A DNA stretch of 64,000 bases from the NCBI GenBank assembly GCA_027625915.1, contig JANTQA010000029.1, positions 8,370,001 through 8,434,000 of the forward strand, read 5' to 3'. The notes beneath the pieces were generated by a model. That model was given only the letters and a program-made list of their open reading frames with translations, was not told the DNA's origin and made no database searches. Both the position numbers and the translations under genes were made by a program. Position 1 is the stretch's first letter; every line of letters starts with the position of its first letter. Source of the DNA: Anaeramoeba flamelloides (lineage: Eukaryota > Metamonada > Anaeramoebidae). Shown piece by piece: positions 37,047-50,040 of the stretch.

Positions 37047-37150
37047 TATGGAGAGAGATTTTCAAGAACTTCGTGGTGCGGTGAAAAACAAAAAGAATCA
37101 ATTTTTTAAAAAAAAAGTATTTTTAGAAATATCAAGAAATTGTGTTTAAG
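37047..37150 (+). other. possible first exon, unknown function
   Basis: ATG 37047 opens MERDFQELRGAVKNKKNQFF, with mixed codons (GAA, CTT, CGT, GGT, GCG, GTG) unlike the surrounding A/T runs, and stops after about 34 residues. A GTATTT donor-like site occurs inside. No second exon was identified with confidence. Confidence 0.25.
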
Positions 37151-37459
37151 AATTGGGTTTGTGAAAAAAAGACAAAAAAAATATTATTTTACCATTTAAA
37201 AGTCAAATTAGATGATGTAGTTTGTGGTTCATTATTTTGAAAACAGATCTGGGGAACACGAATTCAAACAATAGCAAGTTACAAAAATAATTAAGAATAA
37301 AAATGAATAAGAGAAATATCACTTTTTATGGGGATTAGAAACTCTAATTTATTTGATAAGAAAGACAAGAGAGTAATTATTTACTCAAGGATCCACTGAA
37401 ATTTTGATTAAAATAACCATTTATCATTTTTAAATGAATTCATTTTTACCAATTTAGTT

Positions 37460-38790
37460 TTTCAGTAAAAAGATCTTGTCCTTTTTTGATTGGATATTAC
37501 ATACACTGAAAAATTTTTAAAAGATTTTTTTTTTATGAAATATCTAGTTAACTAATTTGTGATACCCTATATGAACCAACAGCCTTGAAATCTTTTATTC
37601 TTATTTTGAAAATACAGACAAATAAATTAAATATTGAATCCTTGAAGATCCTGAAAAAATTGATGTTGAAATTTAAGCTATTTCCAAAAAAGTGGGCATT
37701 TTTTTTTACATTATATGAAAAATCCGATTTTTTTAATGGAGATATTTGTTAATTTCCAATGCCCAATAAAGTTTAATATTAATACTGATTGAATCAATAA
37801 CTTAAGTATTTATTTCAAAATATGTTTGATTAAATATTTTCAACAAAGGAAAAAAAAAATAGAACTTTTTTTTGATAAAAATAAATAACTTCCAATTTCA
37901 ATAAAAAACTGGAAATATAGAAAGGGTAGAAATTATTTTTTAAACGGTAAAAATTATTTATATGTTTTCAATTCTATTTGAAAATTTTGTTGAGATTGAA
38001 CAAGTTATGAAAATGATTTTTTCAAAAAGAAAATAATCAAACCAATTTTAACCCTTAAAAATTATCTGATAAAATCTGAGATCAGAAAATTTATTATCTT
38101 ATATTTATTCTAAACAATACTAAAAAATCAAATTGAATTGTTATTAAGAATACTCAATGCTTTTTAATGGTTATGTATATTTAAATAGTTTTATGGAGAC
38201 TTAGTTTAATAAATATATTTTAAAATACATTTGCCACGCTTTTTTCGAAATAGTTTATTTTCAAATATTTATAAACTTTATGAAATTTAAATGATTTAGT
38301 AATATTCCTTTTCAAATATTCAGAGTATACCAACAACAGAATTTTATTAGTATTAAAATCAGTTTTTTTGAGCATAATTCTAATTTTTTTTTTATTATAA
38401 TTCTAACTAGGAATCAGTTTTTATAGGTTTGAAAATCTTATAAAAAATGTGAAAAATCCAAATAAAACATATTTATATTATGAATCTCTGGGTTAATGTG
38501 AACTAATTGGAATAATTAAGAATATTTAATTAATTATTGATTTGGAAATAATCAAATTAGAAAGTTTTCAACTTTATTTTCAGTTAAATTTTAAAAGTTT
38601 TTTTAAAAAATTATTTCGCAATATTTTTTAATTTAATTTTTTGGTTATTTTTTACAATTTTTTTTATTCAACACATCAAAAAAAATTGTTAAGAAATCTA
38701 TTCTTCATGAATAAAGAGATTATTTTTTTTTCAAGTTTACATCCAATAATTCTTGTAATTTTTTTGAAAATCAGTTGATTTCTGATACTG
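37460..38790 (+). repeat. F9 repeat copy 1, split by an F8 insertion
   Basis: The outer parts 37460-37676 and 38255-38790 align with 46265-47020 (shared AATATTGAATCCTTGAA, ATTAAAATCAGTT, CTTGTAATTTTTTTGAAAA). The piece 37677-38254 has no counterpart there and has F8 ends. The F9 ends are not clearly inverted. Confidence 0.65.
37677..38254 (-). mobile_element. F8 MITE-like element copy 3, nested in F9
   Basis: The ends read GCTATTTCCAAAAAAGTGGG and, inverted, CTATTTCGAAAAAAGCGTGG. Its interior is the reverse complement of the other F8 copies. It interrupts the F9 repeat cleanly, so it inserted later than F9. Confidence 0.78.
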
Positions 38791-39036
38791 TTTTATTTTA
38801 ATACTTTGTTGCATAATTGTTAAAGTATATTTTGGCGCATTTCCTTAATAGGGAATAAATTTTCTTTTTTTTTTCACTTGTGGTAATAAAGATTATCCAA
38901 TAATAAAAAACATTCAAAACAAAAAATACTTGTAATAGTAATATAAATATATAAATTCGTGTACTGAGTATCCCCATTCTGAGAGTTATGGAATGACAAA
39001 TATTAATCATAAGTTTGAGAATTTTTATCTAAATTA

Positions 39037-39572
39037 AATTCCAAAAATTTTGAAACAGTTTAAGTCGTTGAAAGAATAACAATACAGCACTTTTCATTTA
39101 ATTTGGTAATAATTTTGATTTTACAAAAATATGAAATTTTTTTTTTGTCTTTTTTTGTTTTGTTTTCATTTTCCTTATTCGAGTTGCGTAATCTGTTTCG
39201 TTAGATCCTAAATAATTTATTTTAACAGTTGATAGAAGGTTATATTTGATTTTTTTAATTAGAAAAATCACATACAATTAGTTAATGGTATCTTATCATT
39301 TTGATCGATCAACAATTGTTGTTGAAATTTCAACAAAATTACCAAGACATTTTTTGTTATTCTGCTCGTTTCCTCATTTTGGACACACTATATTTTCATT
39401 TTTTTGTTTTATATTTTTTTGTTTTATTTGAATGAAAATTATTATTTATTAAAACACTAATACTCAGTTATTTGAATGTTGTTTTATATTAGGTATGTAA
39501 AAATACAATAGATTAAGTTTGTTTTTACCTATTTTTGATTTTAGATGTGTCCAAATTTTTGGAATGGAGATT
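39037..39572 (-). mobile_element. F2 mariner-like MITE copy 2
   Basis: The copy is about 536 bp with ends AATTCCAAAAATTTTGAAAC and inverted AAATCTCCATTCCAAAAATT, and TA lies on both sides. The interior aligns in reverse with 32212-32753, including the GATCGATCAACAATTGTTG block. Confidence 0.85.
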
Positions 39573-39840
39573 TATAACAATAATCTTTCAATCAGGTTTT
39601 TATCCCTAAAGTGAATTCTGGGGACATGTTGTCAAGATCCAAGTTTTTTTTAATTTAAAAAATGAAAAAAAAAAAATTAAAAAAATTCCATTTTATTTGA
39701 TAAATTAATAAAAACTTAATGACAGCGGATAGTATTTATCCTGGTCAGACATTTGATATTGTAATTTTTTATAGAAATTGTAATTAATTTTCTTCTTCTT
39801 TAATTATATTTGATAAATTTTTCTTTATTTTCTTCATTCT

Positions 39841-40600
39841 TTAAGGGATTAGCGTTACCATAGATTTCTCTATAATCAAAGTTTGTTGTAATTGGGTGTA
39901 AATGATATTAGTGCACCATGTCTCAAATAGTTCTAAAAAATCAATTAAAAATCTTATTGCTCAATAAATTATTACATTTTTTACTCAGGATCAGAATTAA
40001 AAAAGTTGAATTTTGTTAAATTTTTTTAAATTCCTTTACCAAATCTAAAAATGGAAACTCAAAATAATAGTATGCTGGTATTTAATAATTCATATTTAGA
40101 ACTTCCAAAAGCAACTATTTTTATAATTTTTTAATTTCAAGGATTAATTCCTATAATCATTAACTTTAAAAACCCAGAGAATGATTTGTTTTGTTTGCTT
40201 TTGATAAAGTTACTTGTATCTTCAATATATTTCAATGATTTGAGAAATAATTTGTCGGAAAAACCTTTATTCGTTGAATTATTTAATTTTTTTAAAAAAA
40301 AGAATTTTTTAGTAACTAATCTACATTTCACCACAAATATAAGAAAGAAATTTTGTAACTTTTTAGTATGTATATTGATAATTCAACCTTTAAATTTATG
40401 ATGAAATGTAGATTTTATTCTGAAATTGTTGGGATTTTTACTAATCCAAGGATCATTTTTTATTGATGAGATCAACAAATATTACTATTTGACTAATCGA
40501 TTTTTTAGAGACATTTGAGCCATGTAGCACTAATTTGGTTACGCCCAATAACAACATTTTTTAATCCTATACTTCTCCTTGGTAGACGCTAATCCCTTAA
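39841..40600 (-). mobile_element. F6 MITE-like element copy 2
   Basis: The ends are TTAAGGGATTAGCGTTACCA and inverted TTAAGGGATTAGCGTCTACC, so the inverted repeats are better preserved than in copy 1. The two opposed 65- and 71-residue frames inside are non-coding by composition. Confidence 0.8.
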
Positions 40601-40899
40601 ATAATAATAATTGTAATTTTTCTTTTTTTTGAAATAATCTAGAAATAGGGAATATTTCAAAATTGGTGATACAACTGAAATAATAAAGAAAATAAAAAAA
40701 TTTTTCCTTTGTTTTAAATGGCAATTAATTATTTAATTTTAGAAATTATACACTATTATTATTGAAATTTTTGAATAAAATTTAGAAATTATAGAATTTT
40801 CATTAAGAACCTAGATTTTTTTTTATTCTTGTTTTTGTTTCAAAAATCTATATATTTTACAATAAAAACAAAAAAAAACAAACACTAAAGGCATTTTTA

Positions 40900-41350
40900 C
40901 AGAATTCATAAGAATTGGGTAAAATCCTTGATTTTTCTCCATTCTTTTAAATTCTAAGAAAAAGTAACAAAAGTATCCCTAGAGTGCCGTAGAGTGTCTA
41001 GGTTTTTTTGAGGTTTTCTATTTTATCTGGAAAATCTATTGATTTTATTTACATTTCGAAAAGTAAAAAAAACCTAATGGAACTTTTTTTCAATTTAAGA
41101 AATTAAAAGAAAATTTTAAAAATTTTCTTTTTATTTCTCAAATTAAAAAAAAAAAAAACGTCACTTTTCCAGAATTGAAAAGAAAGGAGGAAAATAAAAG
41201 ATTTTAATCTATTCTCTTAAGTTCAAGAAAAGCAAAAGATGTTTATTTATTTTAATTATTGAAATAAACCGAAATCTTCTAAAAATTTCTCTTAATTTCA
41301 AAAATAAAAAAAACCTAACTCAAAAAACAAAAAAAAAATATTTTTATTTC
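40900..41350. repeat. F12 hairpin-rich repeat
   Basis: The segment contains CTAGAGTGCCGTAGAGTGTC, then TAGGTTTTTTTGAGGTTTTC, and a short inverted pair based on TTTTCTTTTTATTTCTCAAA. All of these recur at 60660-61080. Confidence 0.6.
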
Positions 41351-41360
41351 AAGTTAATAA

Positions 41361-41942
41361 GCTATTTCCTATAAAGTTTGGCAAATTTATTTTAAAATAT
41401 CTCTTTTAAAATCAATCCTCAAAAAAGTATTTAAATATCCAAAATTATTAACACCTGTTTATTAATTCTTTATAATAATTCAATTTTTTTCTTAGTATTG
41501 TATTACATGAATAAAATTTATTAAAATTTCTGATCTCAATTTTATCTGATATTTTTTAGGCATGGAAATTGGGGTTTATTATTTTCTTTTTGATCGAAAA
41601 AAAACATTTTCATCAATTTTTTAATCTCAATAAATTTCCAAATAGAATTGAAAATATATAACTGCATTTTATTGCTTAAAAAATCATTTTTACCCTTTCC
41701 ATATTTCCGTTTTTTATTGAAATTGGTCGTGCCTTGTTTTCACCAAAAAACTGCTATTTTTTTTTTTTCATTTTCTGTAAATATTTCAACTAAATTATTT
41801 TGAAATAAATACCTAGTCATTGGTTCAATTGGTATTAATATTAAACTTAATTTGGTATTGACAATTAATGAATACCTTAACGAAAAAAGATGATTTTTTA
41901 TGAAATGTAAAAAAATATACCCCGCTTTTTAGCAAATATCTT
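41361..41942 (+). mobile_element. F8 MITE-like element copy 4
   Basis: The left end is GCTATTTCCTATAAAGTTTG and the right end, inverted, is AAGATATTTGCTAAAAAGCG. The interior aligns with 30566-31161. Confidence 0.7.
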
Positions 41943-43842
41943 AGAATAAATAATTCAATAACTGTCGAAATAATTGATTCCCAATTTCAAAGATATTCTT
42001 CATTTTAAAAATATAATAAAATCGACTCTTAGCGGCGAAGAAAAATATTTTATATTTTTTACTATAATTTTGAAAAAAAATATTAATAGAATCTGGAAAA
42101 TTGGATTTTTATACTTATAGTTTAAAATTTACTCTTAAAATATTTTTTGGCCAAAGATCTTTTATTAACCAATAGTTTTTATATAATTGAGGTTATTAAA
42201 AAGTGAAAAATTAGCAAAAATTTAATTTTTTTTAAAAAATTTTCATGATCGTGCCTTTGAGTTATTAAAAATTAATCAAAATTTCCCTTCTCATACAATT
42301 TCTAATTATAGAACTCTAGTGATGCTTTTAAGAATACATCTATGTAAATATAAAAAACTTTTATAAATAATATGGAATAAAAATCTTGTTATACGAATAT
42401 TCAACCCCATTTAAGTTCTGTCCAAGACAAAGCATATTCAAGACATAATGTTTGAAATGTTATTTGTGTAGTATAACTAACCTACTCAATAAAACTTAAA
42501 CACATTTTATCATTCTACGACACCCTAGAATAGTATTTTATTTTAAAATAAGTCAAAATATACTAAAAAAATAACAAATTCCTCTAAAAGAATCTTATTT
42601 AACCTAAAAATGTATGATATTAACTCTAGATTATCTCCAATTATTTAATCAAGATAATCACGAATCACTCAAAAAAATAAAATACAATGATGAAACAACC
42701 TAAAGAAATAATAGGTCTTTATGAGGATATAATCTCTTCACTAAATATCAATTAAAGCTAAGCAATTGGAAAGTATCTTTTATAATACTTTTTTTTATCA
42801 TTGTTTTATATTTACAAAAGTGATCAGAAATACCCATGACATCAAGGATATACAAAAAATTTTTCACATAAAAAGAGTAGTATAACATTCATAAAAAATG
42901 ACAAAATTCAACATATTAATTCAGCTCACTAAAAATTGTCAACTATTGAAATTAAAATAATAAACATTTTGTTTCAACAACCATGAAAATAAAAATTCGA
43001 GTTATTTTTTGATTTTATTTTTTTAAATTTTTCAATTTAGATGAATCCCTTACCCCTTTCTAAAATCCAATATATATCATAGAACAGTTGGAAAGTAAAT
43101 TTTACTAATAACAACGTCTCCACACATTACTTTCAACAAAGAAATATTTCGAAATAAAGGATGAAATAAACTTTTATAAATTCCTTCACAAATTGGTCAT
43201 AATAGGTAAATCCATACTTTTTTAATTATCCATTGATTTGTACCAAAATTCCTCAACTTCTTGAGATCGATAAATAATTATCTTTCAACAGATAATAAAG
43301 TTGAGGATCCCTATTAGATGTTATTTTGCAGTACAATTTTGATAACTACAAATTATGATGGACCATTTTTAATTTCCAATCACAAAGATAGAATTTGTTG
43401 TTTAAAAGTAATCTAAAATTTTACAAACAGTTAAATATATATTTTTTTGAAACAAAATAAAATAAAAACTGATAACTCCTTTTCAGAAGAAAATCATCAA
43501 AACAAATTGATCTCAAATAATTTTTTTTCTTTGTTATTAATTTTCCAGACACTTCTTAAATCAAAAATAATGAATTAAATAATATTACTAATGATATATT
43601 TAAACAATTTGATGTTATATCCTTTGTATATAAATTCAAAAAAGTAAAAAAAAAAAGGGAAATTGACGAGTACAAAGAAGCAAATAAATAAAACAAAAAC
43701 CAAAAGATATTCTGGGGTGTGATGATATTTGAGATTAAATAAAGTTAATATAGATATAAAAAGTAATAATAATTGTCATAATTATTAGCAGGTATTTAGA
43801 TAATAAAAAAAAATGTAAATAAATGAAAGTTAGAATCGGCCT
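41943..43842. other. spacer with few homopolymers
   Basis: Between about 42240 and 43400 the DNA has fewer long A/T runs than other spacers and may be an old degraded gene or element. Short frames such as MMKQPKEIIGLYEDIISSLN at 42686 occur, but no family is recognised. A small inverted pair, CCTCAACTT...AAGTTGAGG, lies at about 43250-43310. Confidence 0.4.
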
Positions 43843-45381
43843 TTATTTTAATTTCAATTTTGGATATTCCTCTTTCCAAGTGATAATTAATTCAATGATC
43901 ATATCTACGATATTTTGTAAATTTTCGACAGAGGTGTATTCCTTAACTGAATGGAAGTTGTATCCGCCAGCAGACAAATTAGGGCACGGCAAACCTTTGA
44001 AGCTTAATCGGGCGCCGTCTGTGCCCCCCCTGATTGGCACCTTCACAGGTTTGATTCCGGTTTTTTCGATAGCAATCCTTGCAAAGTCGTCCAAAAAGGG
44101 GAGTGGTTCGATTATTTCTTTCATATTTCGGTATGATTCAATCACAGTAAACTCAAGTTTTGCCTTGGTGTATTTGTTTACCACACTTTCTGCCAGCTGC
44201 CTCAATAAGTCTTCCGATTTCTTTAATTCCACAAGATCAAAGTCACGTATTAAAAATTTGATTTCGGAGCGTGTTGGTGTGCCTTCAAATTTTATAGGGT
44301 GGACGTACCCTTCGTAATTCTCAGTGGTCTCGGGGCTCAGTTTTGTTTTTGGTAACAATTCAAGAAATTCTGATGCCAACTTGACTGCATTGACCATTTT
44401 ATTTTTCGCATACCCTGCATGAACATTAAACCCATTAAAGACAATTTTGACAGTGTCCGCGTTGAAATTCTCAGATTCAACTTCGCCTACATTCCCACCA
44501 TCAATGGTGTATCCGTAATTTGGGTTACCTAGCTTTTCTAAAGAAAGGTGCTCTGTTCCTTGCCCTACTTCTTCGTCAATCGTAAACCCAATTCTGATCT
44601 CGCCATGCTTGATTTCGGGGTGGTTGACGAAGAAATTAACTGTGTCCATAATTGATGAGACACCTCCTTTTTGCATGGTTTTATTTTTGTAAGTGTTTTT
44701 ATGGTGTGTTTGATTTTTGTTTTTGTTTTTTTTGTTTGTTTTTTTTTTTTTTGTGTGTTGTGAAGATCAATTGAAGATTTTAGACCGTTTTGTATTTTTT
44801 ATTTTTAGTTTTTAGTTTTTTTTTTTTTGTTTTGTTTTGTTTTGTCAAAAGATTGAAATGAGGAAAAAAATTTCTTTGTGTTTTTTTTTTAATTATTTTT
44901 GTTGTTTTTGGTATTGTTTGTTACCTTTATCATCAGATCCAAGTAAAGTGTCACCAGAGGAGGTTATAACAGAATGACCAATTAATTGCTTCAATTCCAC
45001 AGATTCTTCAGGATCGAGAATTACATTATTTAAAGGTAATTCAATTTTACCACCTTGATAGTTCTTATGGATTAAAGGTTTGACGTTTTCTCCAGAACTT
45101 TCAGGGGATGTGTCCATATGTGCCAATAAAGCAATAACGGGAATTTCTATTTGTTCGTTTTCTAAATTGGATTCAAGAACAGAATATACATTCCCAAATT
45201 CGTCCATTTCAACTTCAAGTCCAAACCCTTTTAATTCCTTTACTAAAAGATTCCCGAGATCTTTTTGTCTTTCTGTTGTTGGAACAGTTGTAGATTCACC
45301 ATTAGATTCCGTGTTGATTTTTACATACCTAATAAATCGATCAACAACTGTTGATTCTTTTAAAAGTTCAAGTCTTTTCAT
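43843..45381 (-). CDS. pepT: peptidase T, zinc tripeptide aminopeptidase (M20B)
   Basis: Two exons (45381-44925 and 44666-43843, intron 258 nt, GT-AG, phase 1) give 426 residues, close to the usual 410 or so. PepT removes the N-terminal residue of tripeptides with two zinc ions. Seen motifs: ALLAHMDTSPE (zinc His and neighbouring Asp), LLGSDDKGG (bridging Asp), IDEEVGQG (catalytic Glu and next Glu), DGGNVGE (zinc Asp), PIRGGTDGARLSF, and NFHSVKEY (last His). The ATG before KRLELLKES is chosen because the earlier part of the frame lacks an ATG and does not fit the family. No targeting sequence is evident, so it is probably cytosolic. Bacterial-type PepT in a eukaryote suggests transfer. Exon 2 looks GC-richer than exon 1. 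Confidence 0.95.
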
Positions 45382-45741
45382 ATTTACAATTTTGTTATTT
45401 GATAAAAAATGAAATTGTGAGAAAAAAACAATTTCAAAGAAAGACAAGTTTTAAACAGGTATTGAACTCAGGTAGCCTATGAAATTAAACAATAAAACTT
45501 TTAAAATCGATTTTGTTAATAGTCAAAAGTTTATTTCAAAGAGATCTTTCTTATTGAGTGGAGAAAAAAGTAGGAAAAAATATAATTGAAAATTTCAAGT
45601 TCTACAAAACTGATACTTCCATTAACTTTTAATCCAAGTAAAATGATTTATTTTCAATAGAATCACCATTCAAGGACTTGAAATTCCTAAAATCGTTTTC
45701 TGTTTATTATTCTTCAGAATACCAAAGAGAGTTTTAATAAG
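45382..45741. other. 5' flank of pepT
   Basis: AT-rich spacer up to the F10 element; no motif is recognised. Confidence 0.4.
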
Positions 45742-46080
45742 GAATGTTGTAAAAAATAGAGTTTTTACAATTTTAGAGATAAATAAAGAGTTACATGAAT
45801 TTATCCAAATTTCTTAATAGTAAACAAAACACCCGTTTTTATTTTTAAGCTAAAAGGGATTTTCAATATAAAATAGTTTGGTGAACACAAATATTTTGTT
45901 TGAAAAATGGTTTTTTTTTTAAAATCAAAAGATTGGTGATAACCAAACGATTTTTTGATTGAAATAATTACTCTATTAAGATAATCAGTTATTATATCTA
46001 CTATTACCAAAATTTGGATAAATGCAAAGAACTCTTTATTTATCTCTAAAATTGTAAAAACTCTATTTTTTACAACATTC
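45742..46080. mobile_element. F10 MITE with long TIRs, copy 1
   Basis: The element is 339 bp. Its first 51 nt (from GAATGTTGTAAAAAATAGAG) recur without mismatch in inverse at the right end, and similarity extends to about 85 nt. The TIR itself contains a small palindrome, TTGTAAAAA...TTTTTACAA. No coding capacity. Confidence 0.92.
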
Positions 46081-46249
46081 AAATTTATGTAATCGTAAAA
46101 GGAACTTATTATACCCATTTATCTTATTAATTGTTTTCCACAAGTTAAAATAGTAATGGTTTACACAAAAATACAATTAAACCCGATATATAACTTTATT
46201 TATCAACTTTAGAGAAAATGAGTTATCATTTTTAAAAGTTCTTTTACCC

Positions 46250-47020
46250 AATTAAATATTCAATTAAAAGATCTGATCCTTTTTTGTTTTGATTTTTGGA
46301 TAAAAAGGAAAGTCAAATTTAAAAAAAAATAGATATTAATGAAATGTCACTTTTAGTGTAATTTGTTGAGAGTCTTTCTGAACAAAATAACATTGATCTT
46401 TTAATCCTATTTTAAAAATACAATAAAAATAAATCTAAATATTGAATCCTTGAAAATCTAAAAAAATTTGATCATTTTATTTTATTCACAAATATTTATT
46501 GAATTTCTTGAAATATAAAAGATTTGAAAATATTCTTTTTCTAATATTCATAGTATAAACAAGGAATTATTGCTATTAAAATCAGTTATTTGATGTTATC
46601 TATTTTTGTTATTATTATTATTAAAATTATTCAAATGAATTATTCTACCTATTTGAAAATCTCTAAAAATTGAGAAATAATAGTCAAGTCTAATGATACA
46701 TTTAATCTTTGTGTCATTACTAAAACCTTAAAAAAATTTAGATTGGGTTATTAATTATTGATTAAAAATAATCAAATTAAAAAGTATTTTTTTATGATTA
46801 AAAGTTGATATTTAACAGGTTTTGGAAAAGGTATTATGGGTGAATTTTTAATTTCGTTGTTTTGGTGTTTTTCTCATATTTTTTTGATCAATAAATTGAA
46901 TAAAAAATTGATTCGAACAGTTCTTTGGATAAAGAAATGATCTTTTTTCAAGTTCAAAATGATTCTTGTAATTTTTTTGAAAACAAGTAGATTTTTTGTA
47001 CTGTGTAATTATAAAGAACT
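46250..47020 (+). repeat. F9 repeat copy 2, uninterrupted
   Basis: This aligns with the two outer halves of 37460-38790. No clear terminal inverted repeats, so the class is undetermined. Confidence 0.6.
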
Positions 47021-49514
47021 CAATGGTTTTTAATTTTTTAAACTGTAATTTTAATACATTTCCTTTACAGACAATAAGATTTCTTTCTTATCTCAAAGAA
47101 AATTATTTTTTTTAAATAATTCAGAAATATGTTAAAGCAATCAAAATAATGTGTGCACAGCAACTGTAATCTGTGTTTCAAATTAAAATCCTGCTTATTT
47201 TTATTCATGTTCCAAATTACATCCAATCAACTGCCCAATAGTATACCTAAGTTCAAATAAATTTTGAAACTAAATATCTCGAAATTTTCAATAAAATTTA
47301 AATTATAAATACAATTAGTTGAAGATTTTTTATAATGTTCTCAATTTTTTTGAAATTTTTTGTTTTGTTAGTAACAAAAATTTTCTTCAAAATTTACTCT
47401 ATTTTTTGAGATAATTTTTCCAATTTGATCCTTCATTTTTTGAATCTCTTTTTGAATAATAGAACTTTCAGAAACCAAAGACATATATATTCAGGGTTTA
47501 TCATGAGTTTCTTTTATCAGTTGGTATATAGGTCTTCTATAACAAAAAAAAACACGTTTTTTCATTTTGAAACATGGATTAAATTTTTATGTACTCTTTA
47601 TTTTGACTACAGTATATGTGCCTACGGCCCAAAAAAACACTAAAAATGGAAAATTTATCAAATACCTTCCATTAAAAAAATTAAAAAACTAAATGAAAAA
47701 ATAAAAAAAAATAAAGTTTCAATTTAACTTTTTCTTGAAAATATTTTTTGCCAAAATAATTGAATAAAGAGTTGAAATTATGTAGATTTTTATATACACT
47801 CTCTTATTTTAACTCATTTACTAAAACAAATTCTTTATTATGGGAATTTTATTTTCCCAAAAGGAGACTAATTTGGTCTTCAAATGTTTTTTTTTGTTTT
47901 TAAAATCGTACAATTAAAAAAAAAGTTCAACTAAAAAGATAAACTCTCTAGAAAATCTTCTAATTTAATATATTGACTTATTCTTTGATTTCAAAATTTT
48001 CTCAACCCTAATTTTTCAAAAAAAAATAAAAAAGTACACACTAATTTCAAAAAATATTTTTGATATTCAAAAGTTGAGAGTGTTTTTATTCTAAAAAATT
48101 TTATCCCAGTGTTTAAAGGGAATTAATTTATAAGGCTAGATTTCGAAAAATATTAATCAGAAAAAAAATAGTGCTTAATTTTATTAAGGGCATATTTTGA
48201 ACTTTACAAAAATGATAAAAATAGATCAAACCTTTAAAAACAATAATTGATTTCGTAAAATGACATTGAAAGTAAGATTAATTCTTTAGTAATCAGATTT
48301 TTACATCCTTTTTCAATTTCAAGATGCGGTTAGAATTTTTTTTTGCATCTACTCTTAAATTTAGTTGAAGATTTTTTTTATTCTTATTTTCCAATTAATA
48401 AATGAAAATTTTTATTTCAATTTCCAAAATATATATAAACTATTACTATTACGGTTACAATCAAATTTGCAGAGTCAAAATTTTGTTTTAGAGTTCACAA
48501 AGGAAGTTTTATTTAATTTCTAAAAATATCATTTTTAAAACATTTTGGTTGTCAAGATCTTTGGATTTTCTTTGACTTATTAACAGAGAAATATAATGGA
48601 ATGTGAACGAAAAATTTTCATTTTTTAATTGGAAAATAATAGCACTAATAAAACCACTGGAATTGATAAACAAATCTGAAATAAAGAGTAAAGTTTGGAG
48701 ATCAAATTGAAATAAAGATATATTTTCAAAGTTAATAATTAAGTCAAGATCAGAAAAATTTTTATTTCAATCAAAAAAAAAAAAAAGAAATACTGATAAA
48801 TTTAAATATATTGAATAAAATTTTTAGTTGAATATACATTTTTTAATCTCATATCTCAACTTTTAAAACAACCCAAGAGGAAGAACTTTATGAAAGCACA
48901 ACCAATTTTTTAAAGTTTTTTAACATTTCAAAGAATAAAATGATTTCGTTAAATCTTGTGTAAAAAAATTCATAAAGATGGAAAGAGAAGTGAAAATTTT
49001 CAGATATTTATTTGAATTTGTCAGTATAAACAAGAAAAATATTTTGGAAAGTGAACAAAAAATTTTCATTTTTTAATTGGAAAATAAAGGTATGTTTAAA
49101 AGCCCCTTAAAAAATTACACAAAGAATAAAAATTAATCAAAAAATTTTTTATAGTTTTTTTTAGATTGATGAGTATTTTCAATACATAAAATATCAAATT
49201 AACATTGAAAAGTTCTTACACAAACTTTTCAAAATATAAAAAGGTGTTAATTCTGATTTGGGACATATTATTTTATGGAAAATGATAATCAGAAAAAAAA
49301 AGTAAAATCTAACTAGAATAAGCAAAAAGTGCATCTTATAAAACCTTTTTATCAGCTAAATATTCTGTTTTTTTTGTCACTTCTTCATAAAACTCAAGAC
49401 TTCTGTTGTATGTATTCTTTAAAGCATCCCCTCACTTGTTTATATACTATTTGAAAATTATATTTTATTTCGGTTTCATAAAGAGATGATTCAAAAAAAA
49501 AAAAAATTCGTCAT
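47021..49514. other. AT-rich spacer with a direct repeat and one exon-like island
   Basis: About 55 bp at 48585-48640 recur directly at 49030-49087 (AAAATTTTCATTTTTTAATT). On the plus strand, 48856-48963 reads TFKTTQEEELYESTTNFLKF and continues to TAA. That is protein-like, but no family or splice partner is found. The rest is low complexity. Confidence 0.4.
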
Positions 49515-50040
49515 TTGATAATTCATAAACAAATTCTCGTTCCATCCCCAAATCAATTTAAACAGGGTTTCTATTCTTGGGTAGGGTTTTTATATTTTAA
49601 TATTCAAAACAACAACAATAAATTTCTGGGATATTTCTTACGTATTAACAATTTAGAATGGAAAATCCATAAATTCAAAATAAATTTACTAAGAGGTTTG
49701 TTGGTTCACAAAACTGCTTCCCTCGAAACCCGTTTCTGTTTATTAGTTTGTCTAAAAATTATCATAATTATTTCTCATTCTTGCAAAAAAAAAAAAAATA
49801 TTTGTTTTGGAAAAATTTCACCTTATTCTCTAAAATAACGAATCGCCTCTCAAAGAAGTTTGTTTTCAGTAATTATAACTCAAAATAGTCAAGTGTTTTG
49901 GCATTTGAATTAATTGGTAAAAGGTGGGTAATTTTTGATTTTACTTTATTTTTATTTTCTCGTTTTTGGTATTTCTTCTACGTACATTTATCTTTTATTT
50001 GTTTTTAACTTTCTTTTTTTTTGTCTTTCCTTTTCAAACC
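49515..50040. other. 5' flank of the phosphatase gene with an unassigned open frame
   Basis: A plus-strand frame of 107 codons (49515-49838) has no ATG start and a lysine-run C-terminus. It contains LVPSPNQFKQGFYSWVG and HKTASLETRF, which might be exon pieces. The last 75 bp before 50041 are T-rich. Unresolved. Confidence 0.25.

Noticed and set aside
45382-45447. 22-residue N-terminal extension of peptidase T
   Set aside because: It has no ATG, is Phe-rich, and the family start matches the ATG at 45381.
49966-50040. Longer N-terminus for the phosphatase with a hydrophobic leader
   Set aside because: The upstream in-frame sequence opens with TTG, is T-rich like the spacer, and contains no ATG before 50041.
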